This document shows positions 1-7,850 of a stretch of 64,000 bases of DNA, piece by piece (positions within the stretch are counted from its first letter, which is position 1; the number at the start of each line of letters is the position of its first letter). The notes below the pieces were generated by a model. That model was given only the letters and a program-made list of their open reading frames with translations. It searched no databases and was not told where the DNA came from. The position numbers and the translations under genes are program-made. The stretch is from Faecalibacterium sp. UBA1762. Its GTDB lineage: Bacteria > Bacillota > Clostridia > Oscillospirales > Ruminococcaceae. Where the stretch lies: assembly GCA_002314755.1 (NCBI GenBank), contig DCHC01000016.1, positions 20,724-84,723 on the forward strand, given 5' to 3'.

Positions 1-2
1 TT

Positions 3-701
3 TCCATGTGGCAGCGCTGCTTTGAAAAGGACGGCGAAATGCTGACCTGCAACTATATGTACGACGGGTACACCTACGAAAAAGGCAGAAGCTTTCTGCC
101 GCCTATCAAAAAGCTGCACGAGCAAAACGGCAGCCTGTATCTGGGCTGGTGGGACGGCAACGACCTTCTGTTTGCCGGAAAAGCCCTGACCGCACATGAC
201 CTTGCGGTTTCCAACGTATACCCCACCATTTTAGACCCGGAGCCCACGGAATACCGCACCGTCTGCAGCCAGCTGCCGCTGCCCGCAAAGGCCGCCATCC
301 GCTTTGATTTTACTCTATCCGACCGGGACGGCTTTTTGTGTATTCCCGCGGCGGGCATCTTTTTACAGGAGACGGAAGATACCGGGACTGCCATTGTTTT
401 TGACGGCTACGGCAAATGCGAAATTCTCTACCTGCAGGAGGGCAAGGCCGTTCTGCATGAGGATGTCATTGCCAAGGGCTGCGCCGCCTTTTATCTGCCC
501 ACACCGGGGCAAACCTATCATGCAAAGCTACTAATGAACAACGGGTTGTTTGAGCTGTACCTGAACGACCGGTATGTACAGACCTTTAATAACGCCCATT
601 ACCCCGGCGATACCGCCACGGCCTTTTGCAGGCTGGGGGCCGTTGCCCTGCGGGGTGGGTGCCGCATGGAAAATATCACCGTCACCCCCTTTGATGTGTA
701 A
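3..701 (+). CDS. C-terminal part of a glycoside-hydrolase-like protein (5' end outside window)
   Basis: The reading frame is open to the left edge, so this is the 3' part of a larger gene; about 232 residues are visible. The text is rich in aromatic residues and beta-strand patterns (LYLGWWDGNDLLF, FELYLNDRYVQTF, LRGGCRMENITV). This resembles the end of a five-bladed propeller followed by a jelly-roll sandwich, as in GH32/GH43-type enzymes. It ends on TAA at 699-701, directly at a bidirectional terminator, and converges on an MBL-fold gene. The catalytic part is not visible, so the substrate cannot be judged. The family assignment is inference. Confidence 0.6.
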   Translation, partial: SMWQRCFEKDGEMLTCNYMYDGYTYEKGRSFLPPIKKLHEQNGSLYLGWWDGNDLLFAGKALTAHDLAVSNVYPTILDPEPTEYRTVCSQLPLPAKAAIRFDFTLSDRDGFLCIPAAGIFLQETEDTGTAIVFDGYGKCEILYLQEGKAVLHEDVIAKGCAAFYLPTPGQTYHAKLLMNNGLFELYLNDRYVQTFNNAHYPGDTATAFCRLGAVALRGGCRMENITVTPFDV

Positions 702-744
702 AAAAAGAACGGCTGACCGAATTACGGTCAGACCGTTCTTTTTT
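702..744. terminator. bidirectional rho-independent terminator
   Basis: GAACGG-CTGACCG pairs with CGGTCAG-ACCGTTC across a 5-nt loop with one bulged base. An A-run lies on one side and a T-run on the other, so it can serve both the gene ending at 701 (+) and the gene ending at 781 (-). Confidence 0.9.
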
Positions 745-780
745 CATATCGGGTTAAAAGCTGTTCGACCGGCAGCCTTT

Positions 781-1578
781 TTACCGGTTTTCCTGTTCAA
801 TCAGCTCCTGCAGGGTCTGTTTTGCAAAAGCACAATACGCTGCCCATTCCGCCGGGTTGATAAACGCATCCTTTTGACCTGCGCACAGCCTTTGGTATTT
901 GCCGGGGGTATCGTTGTGCTGCATGTGATTGCCCAGAAAGATATCCACCGGCTGCCCGGCAATACGGTCCATAGCGTCCGTAAACTGACCGCGGCAATCG
1001 TACGAAAGGCCGTAGCTATCCAAAAACTGTCGGCACATGGTATTGATGCCGGTCCCTCCGCACAGGCCGCAGCGGCAGCTTTGCTCCCCGTCGGTGGCAT
1101 TAAAGAAATAGCTCATGGCGCCGGGGGTGTGACCGGGCGTTGCCATACACCGTACCGTGGTGTTGCCCAATGTCAGAGTATCACCGTCCTGCAGCAGAAT
1201 ATCCGGCTGAAAGGTCTCGGTAAAGGTCATGCCCAGCTCTTTGGCATAGCTTAAATCCAGCTGCCCATTTGCATAGGCTTCATCCGGCTTACCGATGACG
1301 GTTTTGGCTCCGGTCAGCTGCTGCAATGCCTTTGTGGCACCGAAATGGTCTATATGACCGTGAGTGTGCAGGATATATCTGATATCATCCGGGTTTAACC
1401 CCAGCTTTTGCAGATTGTACAGTACCAGATACAGTGACTGCTGATAGCCGGTATCAAACAGCAGCAGACCGTCACCGGTATCTACCACATGGGTAGAGGC
1501 CGGTACGGTACCCACAAAATAAAGGTTGCCGAAAATGCGAAAGCCGGGGAAGGCACCGGTCCATGGCTCAGTCATCAT
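781..1578 (-). CDS. MBL-fold metallo-hydrolase (class B3-like metal site)
   Basis: A 265-residue cytoplasmic metallo-beta-lactamase-fold hydrolase with no signal peptide. The zinc motif HTHGHIDH is near residue 92, a second histidine lies in PGHTPG near 148, and a third in GNHMQHN near 215, all in the order used by subclass B3 and related hydrolases. A cysteine-rich insert (CRCGLCGG) follows the PGHTPG strand and is unusual. It lies 23 nt behind the propeller-type hydrolase gene and shares its orientation, so it is probably the last gene of the 3670-781 operon. The fold covers thiolesterases, lactonases and phosphodiesterases. The sugar-gene context favours a lactone or ester hydrolase; antibiotic resistance should not be assumed. 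Confidence 0.85.
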   Translation of the reverse strand: MMTEPWTGAFPGFRIFGNLYFVGTVPASTHVVDTGDGLLLFDTGYQQSLYLVLYNLQKLGLNPDDIRYILHTHGHIDHFGATKALQQLTGAKTVIGKPDEAYANGQLDLSYAKELGMTFTETFQPDILLQDGDTLTLGNTTVRCMATPGHTPGAMSYFFNATDGEQSCRCGLCGGTGINTMCRQFLDSYGLSYDCRGQFTDAMDRIAGQPVDIFLGNHMQHNDTPGKYQRLCAGQKDAFINPAEWAAYCAFAKQTLQELIEQENR

Positions 1579-1601
1579 AAAACGCCTATCCTGCCGTTAT
1601 A

Positions 1602-2552
1602 TCAGACAAAAAACGACTGTAAAAATTCTGTCATGCCCCCGTCATATTCCGCCAGGGCAAGATATTCCCGCCCGTACTGGTTACCCCAGGAATACAGGAT
1701 CACCGTTTTGCCCCGATACTCGCACAGGTCCAGATCGCTATTGTTGCAGTTGACTGCCGTGGCAATCTCCTGCTGCTGGGCAGGGGTAAAATGACCCGGG
1801 TCGTACAGCTTTTTATCCTCGTCGTCAAACCACATAACCGGGTTGGTCACCCCCAGCTCATAATCGGCAAAATCGCGGGTGCGGGCAATATACGGCACGC
1901 ACCGGTGATGGGGTGCGATTTCCAGACAGATGATGTAGTAATACCCCTGTGCATACCGGATGACCGGGCAGGCGGTGTAGCGTTCTCTGCTGTAACAGCA
2001 GGTTTCCGTCGGCAGCAGCTGCCAGTGGATCAAATCCTCTGACCGGGCAAAAATGCAGGTGTACGGCACCCCGACCACCGGGTTGTCTCCGCCGATCTCT
2101 ATGGCCATATGGTAGCCGTCCGGTCCCTTGCAGACAGAGGTATTGAACAGCGCAATATCCTGCGGAAAGGTCAAAGCGGTGGACATCTCCCAGTGGACCA
2201 GGTCGGTGGAAACAAAGGTGTGCAGCACCTGACCGCCGCCTTCGCCCTCTACCCCGTGGACATACATAGTGTCGCCCTCTGCCCAGCAGCAGCCGAAGGC
2301 GTGATCCATGGCAAAATCCGGGGTAGCCTCACCGGTTTCCATATTGACAAAATGATAGCAGCCCAGAGGACGGTCCTTGCTGTGGTATTCGCCCCAGGCA
2401 CGGTTGCGCACCCATTCAAACCGGTACAGACTGCCCTTCCACACCACCGGGGTGGTCTCCACCACACCGATTTCCAGCGTCCCCATCTTTTGCAGCCTCT
2501 TTCTTGTTGGGATGTGCGCGGTTTTCAGCGTGTCGTGAAAATCCTCAAACAT
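1602..2552 (-). CDS. putative five-bladed beta-propeller glycoside hydrolase (GH43/GH32-like)
   Basis: A 316-residue protein with repeated propeller-blade signatures such as FVSTDLVHW, FARSEDLIHW and IARTRDFADYEL, the 'S/T-x-D-L-x-x-W' pattern of GH43/GH32/GH130-type propellers. No signal peptide is visible, so it probably acts inside the cell on imported oligosaccharide. The acidic residues that would be catalytic cannot be fixed without alignment. It begins 29 nt after the stop of the Gfo/Idh/MocA oxidoreductase, indicating co-transcription. The preceding AAAGAGAGGAG acts as RBS. Exact family and substrate are unknown. Confidence 0.65.
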   Translation of the reverse strand: MFEDFHDTLKTAHIPTRKRLQKMGTLEIGVVETTPVVWKGSLYRFEWVRNRAWGEYHSKDRPLGCYHFVNMETGEATPDFAMDHAFGCCWAEGDTMYVHGVEGEGGGQVLHTFVSTDLVHWEMSTALTFPQDIALFNTSVCKGPDGYHMAIEIGGDNPVVGVPYTCIFARSEDLIHWQLLPTETCCYSRERYTACPVIRYAQGYYYIICLEIAPHHRCVPYIARTRDFADYELGVTNPVMWFDDEDKKLYDPGHFTPAQQQEIATAVNCNNSDLDLCEYRGKTVILYSWGNQYGREYLALAEYDGGMTEFLQSFFV

Positions 2553-2581
2553 TTCTTTGCTCCTCTCTTTAGGCAGGTTGA

Positions 2582-3670
2582 TTAGTCAAAATAGTAGGGC
2601 TTGCCGGTCCTGGCGGATTCGTAGATCCCCTCCAAAATGCGGGTAACCACAAAGGCCTGCTCCGGCTTGGTAATGGGGGCTGCGCCGCCGCGCACCGCCT
2701 CGATCCACAGCCGTTCTTCCCTGTCAGCGGGAGATTCGCCCCCCTCTCCGTCAAAGAAGGCTGCCCCGCCGGCCTCGAAATTGGGCTTTTCCACATACTG
2801 ACGGTTGTGCTTAATGCCGTTGATTCGCAGACCGTCCATCATGTCGCCGCCCGCCTTGGTACCGCATACCGTGGTAATCGCCTCACGGGGGTCAAGATAG
2901 TTCAGTGCCCAGGAGGATTCCAGCACCACCGTCGCACCGTTTTCCATCACCACAAAGCCGAAGGCGCTGTCCTCCACCGTAAACTTTTCGGGGTCCCACG
3001 GGCCCCAGGCGTTGCCCTGCTCGGTATCGTTATTCAGCTTGTGGTAGGTGGTGCCCACGCAGTACTTGGGCTTATAGTTATTCATCATCCACAGGGTCAG
3101 ATCCAGCGCATGGGTGCCGATATCGATCAGCGGGCCGCCGCCCTGCTCCTCTTTGTTTAAAAACACACCCCAGGTGGGCACCGCCCGGCGGCGCAGTGCG
3201 GTGGCCTTGGCATAGTAGATATCGCCGAACACACCGTCCTCCGCCTCCTGCTTCATATACATTGCGTCATCCCGAAAACGGCTTTGATAGCCGATGCTCA
3301 GTAGCTTGCCGCTGCGCTTCTGGGCATCCAGCATCTTCTGCGCCTCGGCGGAATTGATGGCCATAGGCTTTTCGCACATGACATGCTTGCCTGCATCCAG
3401 CGCATCCACCGTAATAAAGCTATGGGCGCGGTTGGGGGTCAAAACATGTACCACATCGATCTCCGGGTCGGCCAGTAGCTCTTTGTAATCAGTATACACC
3501 TTGGCCTCCGGGGTGCCGAACTCGGCAGCCGCCTTTTCGGCACGCTCCCGGACGATATCGCAAAAAGCCACCATCTGACAGTCCTTTACCTTTTTCAGCG
3601 AGGGCATATGCTTGCCGTTGGCAATGCCGCCGCAACCGATAATTCCCACTTTCACCATTCCGTCTTTCAT
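2582..3670 (-). CDS. Gfo/Idh/MocA-family NAD(P)-dependent oxidoreductase
   Basis: About 362 residues. The N-terminal Rossmann motif is VGIIGCGGIANGKHMPSL, the family EKP lysine lies in VMCEKPMAI near residue 97, and the C-terminal domain carries DIGTHALDL with the usual Asp/His pair. Members oxidise or reduce sugars, inositols or sugar acids. The open frame extends to 3826, but the ATG at 3668-3670 fits because AAAAGGAGAAGCT precedes it and the Rossmann motif starts six residues in. It heads the operon with the propeller hydrolase and the MBL-fold protein, which suggests breakdown of an oxidised or modified sugar. Substrate not identified. Confidence 0.88.
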   Translation of the reverse strand: MKDGMVKVGIIGCGGIANGKHMPSLKKVKDCQMVAFCDIVRERAEKAAAEFGTPEAKVYTDYKELLADPEIDVVHVLTPNRAHSFITVDALDAGKHVMCEKPMAINSAEAQKMLDAQKRSGKLLSIGYQSRFRDDAMYMKQEAEDGVFGDIYYAKATALRRRAVPTWGVFLNKEEQGGGPLIDIGTHALDLTLWMMNNYKPKYCVGTTYHKLNNDTEQGNAWGPWDPEKFTVEDSAFGFVVMENGATVVLESSWALNYLDPREAITTVCGTKAGGDMMDGLRINGIKHNRQYVEKPNFEAGGAAFFDGEGGESPADREERLWIEAVRGGAAPITKPEQAFVVTRILEGIYESARTGKPYYFD

Positions 3671-3744
3671 AGCTTCTCCTTTTCCGCGAAGAGTCTTCGC
3701 ACTGTTTTTCCTGCTTTGCGTTTTGCAAAGCTGCCTACCTGCAA

Positions 3745-3773
3745 AGCATACCACAGCACTCCAAAATATACAA
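3745..3773 (-). promoter_or_regulatory. candidate promoter of the oxidoreductase operon
   Basis: On the minus strand TTGTAT - 17 nt - TATGCT, about 75 bp upstream of the start at 3670. It is the best match in the divergent gap but only moderately close to consensus. Confidence 0.4.
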
Positions 3774-3814
3774 TCCGTTTTGCAGCAAATTTGTGCACAT
3801 CCTGCAGAAATCCT

Positions 3815-3842
3815 TTGAAAAGCCACCGGACTGTGTTATAAT
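3815..3842 (+). promoter_or_regulatory. sigma-A-type promoter of the gene at 3925
   Basis: TTGAAA - 16 nt - TATAAT on the plus strand, with about 75 bp of leader before the ATG at 3925. It is back to back with the candidate minus-strand promoter at 3745-3773. Confidence 0.65.
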
Positions 3843-3924
3843 TGGGACGAAAACACCGTCCGACGCGCTGCACCGCAGCGCGGGTCTGGGTGCGGAATTC
3901 GGAAGAAGAAAGGAATAAACGACC

Positions 3925-5199
3925 ATGGAACACAAGCCTCTTAACCGCCATGCGCTGGGCAACCCCCACCGCCTGTGGAAACAAAACAATTTTGTCCTGT
4001 CCACCTTTTCCGTCAACTGCAGCAACATGCGGGACGGCCTGGAAAACCTGGCAGACGCCGGCTTTAATATGGTCGAGCTGGGCTGGGTCTCCCATGAACA
4101 CGCCGAAGAGGCGCTGCAGCTTTGTGAAGAGCTGGATTTAAAGCTGCTGTATCAGGATTTTACTCTGTTTGGCGGTATGCAGGAGCATCATATTGAACGC
4201 CACTCCTCCCCGGCGGAGATTCGCGCCGTGGTCGACCATGTGCGGCCCTATAAAACCTGCGCCGGTTTTTACGCCTGGGATGAGCCCTACCGCCCGGAGG
4301 AGACCGCCGAGACCCGCCGCCTGCTGGATCTGTTCCAGGCAGAATCCCCCGAACGGATGCCTTTTTCGGTGGCTATCCCCAGCTATAACCTGCTGTACCG
4401 CTGGGATAACGGTCTGTTCCAGGATTATCTGACCCGCTTTTGTGACCAGGTGGATCCCCCGGTGCTATCTTTGGATTACTACCCCTTTGGCATGGCGGAT
4501 GTCTACACCGACGAAAAGCAGCTGGATGATTCGCTGATGTGGTGTGACCTTGGCCTGATGCGTGCACTCTGCGCCCGGCGGAAGCTGCCCCTATGGTTCT
4601 ACTACCAGGGTGTCAACCTCTACAAATACAGCCATTTCGAGTTCCCCATGGTGCGGGTCAGCATGTATGCCGCCGCGATGTACGGCGCCAAGGGTCTGCA
4701 GCAGTACACTGCAGTGGGCTCCGTCATTGACAAGGACGGACAAAAGGATCTTTTCTTTGATGACCAGAAGCAGATTCATCGGGAGTTTGCCAAGCTGGGG
4801 AACACCCTGATGGCGCTGCATAGCGAATATGTTTTTCACTCGGACGATCTGCTGCCCGGCTGCCCGTATTTGGACGGACTGTCAGATGTTTTAAGCTGCA
4901 GTAAGGTTTTGACCGGCAAGCTGGAGCCCCGTGTCTCGGTGGGTGAGCTGGCCGATGATTACGGAAACACCTATCTTTTGCCGCTGAACCGGGATATCAC
5001 CCTGGACCGCACCGTCACCCTGCAGCTGCAAAAGCCCATGCGGATATATCTGGTCAGCAAGGAGACCGGTCGCCAGCAGCTGCTGTGCGAAGCGACCGAA
5101 AACCTTGCACTGGAGCTGACAAAGGGTGATGGCGCGCTGCTGCGGGTACAGGACGCTGCCGAGCAGCCCTTTACCCTGGAGTACCGTCTGGAAAAATAG
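3925..5199 (+). CDS. putative TIM-barrel glycoside hydrolase, unassigned family
   Basis: A 424-residue soluble protein. The first 300 residues read like a clan-A (GH42-like) alpha/beta barrel: FNMVELGW near residue 52, FYAWDEPYRP near 115 with a possible acid/base glutamate, VLSLDYYPFG near 182, WFYYQGVN near 223. The last 100 residues look like a beta-sandwich. No signal peptide is seen, so a cytoplasmic role is likely. The start is supported by GAAAGGA ten bases upstream. It is divergent from the oxidoreductase operon and followed by an EamA transporter and a cytidine deaminase. No family can be named with confidence; a non-enzymatic role is not excluded. Confidence 0.6.
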   Translation: MEHKPLNRHALGNPHRLWKQNNFVLSTFSVNCSNMRDGLENLADAGFNMVELGWVSHEHAEEALQLCEELDLKLLYQDFTLFGGMQEHHIERHSSPAEIRAVVDHVRPYKTCAGFYAWDEPYRPEETAETRRLLDLFQAESPERMPFSVAIPSYNLLYRWDNGLFQDYLTRFCDQVDPPVLSLDYYPFGMADVYTDEKQLDDSLMWCDLGLMRALCARRKLPLWFYYQGVNLYKYSHFEFPMVRVSMYAAAMYGAKGLQQYTAVGSVIDKDGQKDLFFDDQKQIHREFAKLGNTLMALHSEYVFHSDDLLPGCPYLDGLSDVLSCSKVLTGKLEPRVSVGELADDYGNTYLLPLNRDITLDRTVTLQLQKPMRIYLVSKETGRQQLLCEATENLALELTKGDGALLRVQDAAEQPFTLEYRLEK

Positions 5200-5239
5200 C
5201 TCCCGGCAGCTTTTGCTCTTTTTGTCTTTCCGCAAACCG

Positions 5240-5273
5240 AAGCCGGTTTCCCTCTTTTCAGGGAGATCGGCTT
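5240..5273 (+). other. intercistronic stem-loop
   Basis: AAGCCGGTTTCCCT and AGGGAGATCGGCTT pair with two mismatches around a 6-nt loop. The T-run comes only about 11 bases later, after the small palindrome GTGTTGCAACAC, so termination may be partial. Confidence 0.4.
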
Positions 5274-5311
5274 GGTGTTGCAACACTTTTTTCAGTAAAG
5301 GACTTTTTCTT

Positions 5312-5725
5312 ATGTGGTTTATTTTCGCATTGCTTTCCGCTGTTTTTGCAGCGCTTACCTCAATTTTGGCAAAGGTCGGCATTGACGGGGTCAACAGCAA
5401 TCTGGCCACCGCCGTCAAGACGGTGGTGGTTTTGGCCATGGCCTGGGGGATGGTCTTTCTCACCGGAACCCAAAACGGCATAACGGATATCAGCAAAAAA
5501 AGCTGGCTGTTTTTAATTTTATCCGGCCTTGCCACCGGCGCCTCCTGGCTATGCTACTACCGGGCGCTGCAAATCGGCGAAGCATCCAAGGTGGTGCCTG
5601 TGGATAAGCTGAGCGTCGTGATTACCCTGGTTCTAGCCTTTACATTTCTCCACGAAAAGTTCTCGCCCAAATCGGTCATCGGCTGTGTTCTGATCGCGGC
5701 AGGCACGCTGGTGATGGTGCTTTAA
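5312..5725 (+). CDS. EamA/DMT-family transporter, single-domain (half-size)
   Basis: A 137-residue integral membrane protein with about five hydrophobic segments. The end carries the EamA signature: YYRALQIGEASKVVPVDKLS, a final pair of helices, and LHEKFSPKSVIGCVLIAAGTLVMVL. Classical DMT exporters have two EamA repeats (about 300 residues); this one has one, as in small DMT proteins thought to dimerise. The ATG at 5312 is chosen because AAAGGA lies nine bases upstream and the first helix starts at once; the longer frame back to 5126 overlaps the previous gene. The substrate is unknown; drug, metabolite or sugar-derivative export are all possible. Confidence 0.8.
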   Translation: MWFIFALLSAVFAALTSILAKVGIDGVNSNLATAVKTVVVLAMAWGMVFLTGTQNGITDISKKSWLFLILSGLATGASWLCYYRALQIGEASKVVPVDKLSVVITLVLAFTFLHEKFSPKSVIGCVLIAAGTLVMVL

Positions 5726-5757
5726 TCTTTTTGAAACACGGAGAAGGGAGACCGAGG

Positions 5758-6150
5758 ATGGACAAAAATTGGACCGAGCTTTATAACGCTGCCAGGGCGG
5801 TGCTGCACGACCGGAAGATCTCCTCTGAGATATCTGCCGGCGGGGTCGCTGCTGCGGTGCAATCCGGCTCCGGCAAAATATATGTGGGGGTCTGCGTGGA
5901 TACCGCCTGTACCCTTGGCATCTGTGCTGAGCGCAATGCCATGTTCAACATGATCACCAACGGCGAAAATGAGGTCAAACGGGTGGTTGCGGTCATGGGC
6001 AACGGCAGGGCAGGTGCCCCCTGCGGCGCCTGCCGGGAATTTATGGTACAGCTGATGCCGGAGCATTACCGGGAGATTGAGATCCTGTTGGATTATGAAG
6101 ACGAAAAAATCGTCCGGCTGGAGGATCTGACCCCCCACTGGTGGATCTGA
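5758..6150 (+). CDS. cytidine deaminase-family protein
   Basis: 130 residues, close to the length of tetrameric bacterial cytidine deaminases. The zinc site is complete: the zinc cysteine and proton-shuttling glutamate in CAERNAMF near residue 60, and the PCGAC pair near 90. Such enzymes convert (deoxy)cytidine to (deoxy)uridine in pyrimidine salvage; some relatives act on other substrates such as blasticidin. The ATG at 5758 has GAAGGGAG seven bases upstream and is preferred over the TTG at 5731. It lies 32 nt downstream of the transporter gene and is followed by a terminator, so it is probably the last gene of this plus-strand unit. Confidence 0.82.
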   Translation: MDKNWTELYNAARAVLHDRKISSEISAGGVAAAVQSGSGKIYVGVCVDTACTLGICAERNAMFNMITNGENEVKRVVAVMGNGRAGAPCGACREFMVQLMPEHYREIEILLDYEDEKIVRLEDLTPHWWI

Positions 6151-6232
6151 CTGTACCCCTGTTGCAACTGCCGCAGGGTCGTTAAGCTATCCCCCACCTG
6201 CGGTTGTAAAGCTGTCGGCTGCGTATACAAAA

Positions 6233-6275
6233 GGACGACATTCCCTTTTTGCCGGGCATGCCGTCCGCTTTTTTT
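6233..6275. terminator. rho-independent terminator between convergent genes
   Basis: GGACGACA pairs with TGCCGTCC (one mismatch) followed by GC and seven T. The A-run on the left lets it also serve the minus-strand gene ending at 6297. Confidence 0.75.
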
Positions 6276-6296
6276 CTATCCTGTTTTTCTCCCTGC

Positions 6297-7751
6297 TTAT
6301 TTCCAGTCCACCGTGCCCACATTCTGCATCTCGCAGTTCAGCTGATCCATTGCGGTGATCCGCTTGCCGTTAACAAACAGCCCGTCCACCGTGATATCCG
6401 TGATGGGGGCGGTGTCGGATTCCGAAATAAAATGCACCGTGGGCATGGGCAGCCCCTCGTCCAACTGCACCTGAATGTTCCGGTAGGTGATGGCATGGCA
6501 CTGACCGTAATTTGCATCACGCTCATCCGCAATGGTAATATAATCATACCCCTGCGCAAATTTAGAGTTGCGAATGCGCAGCAAATGCGCCATATGCCCC
6601 GGCTGCCCCTCGTAGATGTCCTCCGGGCTTGCCTGCAGCTTATTTGTCATACTGTCGGCGTTATACTCCACCCGGATATCCCGGTACAGAATATCGTGGA
6701 TATCCGCATAGTTGCCGTTGGATATCGCCAATGCGCCGGTGTCGTTGTGGATCAGATCGCAATCAATAAATGAGATATTGCAATATTCGATGGCAGAGGT
6801 TTCCAGGCCAAGCTCCAGCGTTTTACCCCAGCCGCACCACAGCACGCAATGTTCTACCCGGATATCCCGGCAGGCAGTGTGGTTGTAGATGGCCTTGACC
6901 ACAATGGTATCGTCAAAGCTGCGGACAAAGCAGTTTTGCAGCAACACCCGGGAGGTGTTGGTCAAATCGATTCCATCGGTGTTGTACCGCCACTGACCCA
7001 CAATTTTGATCCCGTCGATCACCACATCCTCGCTGTCATACAGAGCCAACACCCAGTTGGCACTGTTTTGCAGTACAACCCCTTCGATCCGCAGCTTACG
7101 CATATTGTACATGCGCAGGTTTCCCTTGCTGTGTCCCTCGTAGCAGGCCTCATCCAGCCGTTCCTCGCCGCTGTCATCCAGCACACCGCCGCCGAAAATA
7201 TGTACATTTTCGGCGTCCCTGGCGTAGACGGCGGTAAAGACGATCGCCTCCGGATCCAGATACACGCTATCACCGCTGTGCAGGGTCAGTAGGGTGGGAA
7301 AATGCACGCCCGGACCGAAATAAAAGGTGGCGTTTTCCTTTTCCGGCCAGGTCTGGGGCGTGTCAAAAAAGATATGCAGCGCGTTGTGCTCTCCGTTTGG
7401 CTCCAGCACATAGCTGCCGTTTTGGGTCAGGGTAAAGGTCAGGGTATCCCCCTGCTGTACCGGCTGCACCTGCTTGGAAAGCGGACGCAAGACGGCCTTT
7501 TGGATGGGTAGCAGGCATTTGACGGTCACGGTGACCGCCTCGTCGCCGTAAATGCGGATCCAGCCCGCCTCCTCCGTTTGGTTAACGGAACGCTGATAGC
7601 CCGGCCACACCTGATTAAAGGGTACAGCGGAAACCCGGCAGCTGTGTACATCGCAGGGCTGCCCATTTACCGTGACGGTGTACAGGGGGCAGCAGTAGCT
7701 CAAGCCCAACCGCGGATCCGGATGGGCAGGTACCTTAGGCAAATAAATCAT
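6297..7751 (-). CDS. GH28-like right-handed beta-helix protein (polygalacturonase-like)
   Basis: 484 residues. The second half reads as parallel beta-helix turns (VHIFGGGVLDD, LRIEGVVLQN, VVIDGIKIVG). The GH28 aspartates appear in order: YNTDGIDL near residue 258 and SFDDTIVVK near 280. The classical GHG motif is replaced by GWGKTLELG, so catalysis may differ from true polygalacturonases. No signal peptide is seen, suggesting an intracellular oligosaccharide hydrolase. The start has AAAGGG upstream. It is the last gene of a minus-strand run with two serine hydrolases, an MFS transporter and a TIM-barrel protein. A rhamnogalacturonan or xylogalacturonan-type substrate is possible but unproven. 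Confidence 0.75.
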   Translation of the reverse strand: MIYLPKVPAHPDPRLGLSYCCPLYTVTVNGQPCDVHSCRVSAVPFNQVWPGYQRSVNQTEEAGWIRIYGDEAVTVTVKCLLPIQKAVLRPLSKQVQPVQQGDTLTFTLTQNGSYVLEPNGEHNALHIFFDTPQTWPEKENATFYFGPGVHFPTLLTLHSGDSVYLDPEAIVFTAVYARDAENVHIFGGGVLDDSGEERLDEACYEGHSKGNLRMYNMRKLRIEGVVLQNSANWVLALYDSEDVVIDGIKIVGQWRYNTDGIDLTNTSRVLLQNCFVRSFDDTIVVKAIYNHTACRDIRVEHCVLWCGWGKTLELGLETSAIEYCNISFIDCDLIHNDTGALAISNGNYADIHDILYRDIRVEYNADSMTNKLQASPEDIYEGQPGHMAHLLRIRNSKFAQGYDYITIADERDANYGQCHAITYRNIQVQLDEGLPMPTVHFISESDTAPITDITVDGLFVNGKRITAMDQLNCEMQNVGTVDWK

Positions 7752-7850
7752 CTTGTTAACCCTTTCTTTTTCTGTTCTTTTTTACGCAGCGCAAGGTTGC
7801 CGTGCCGACTGTTATGTCGGCATTTTACGGCATACCGCCCGACTGCTTTT

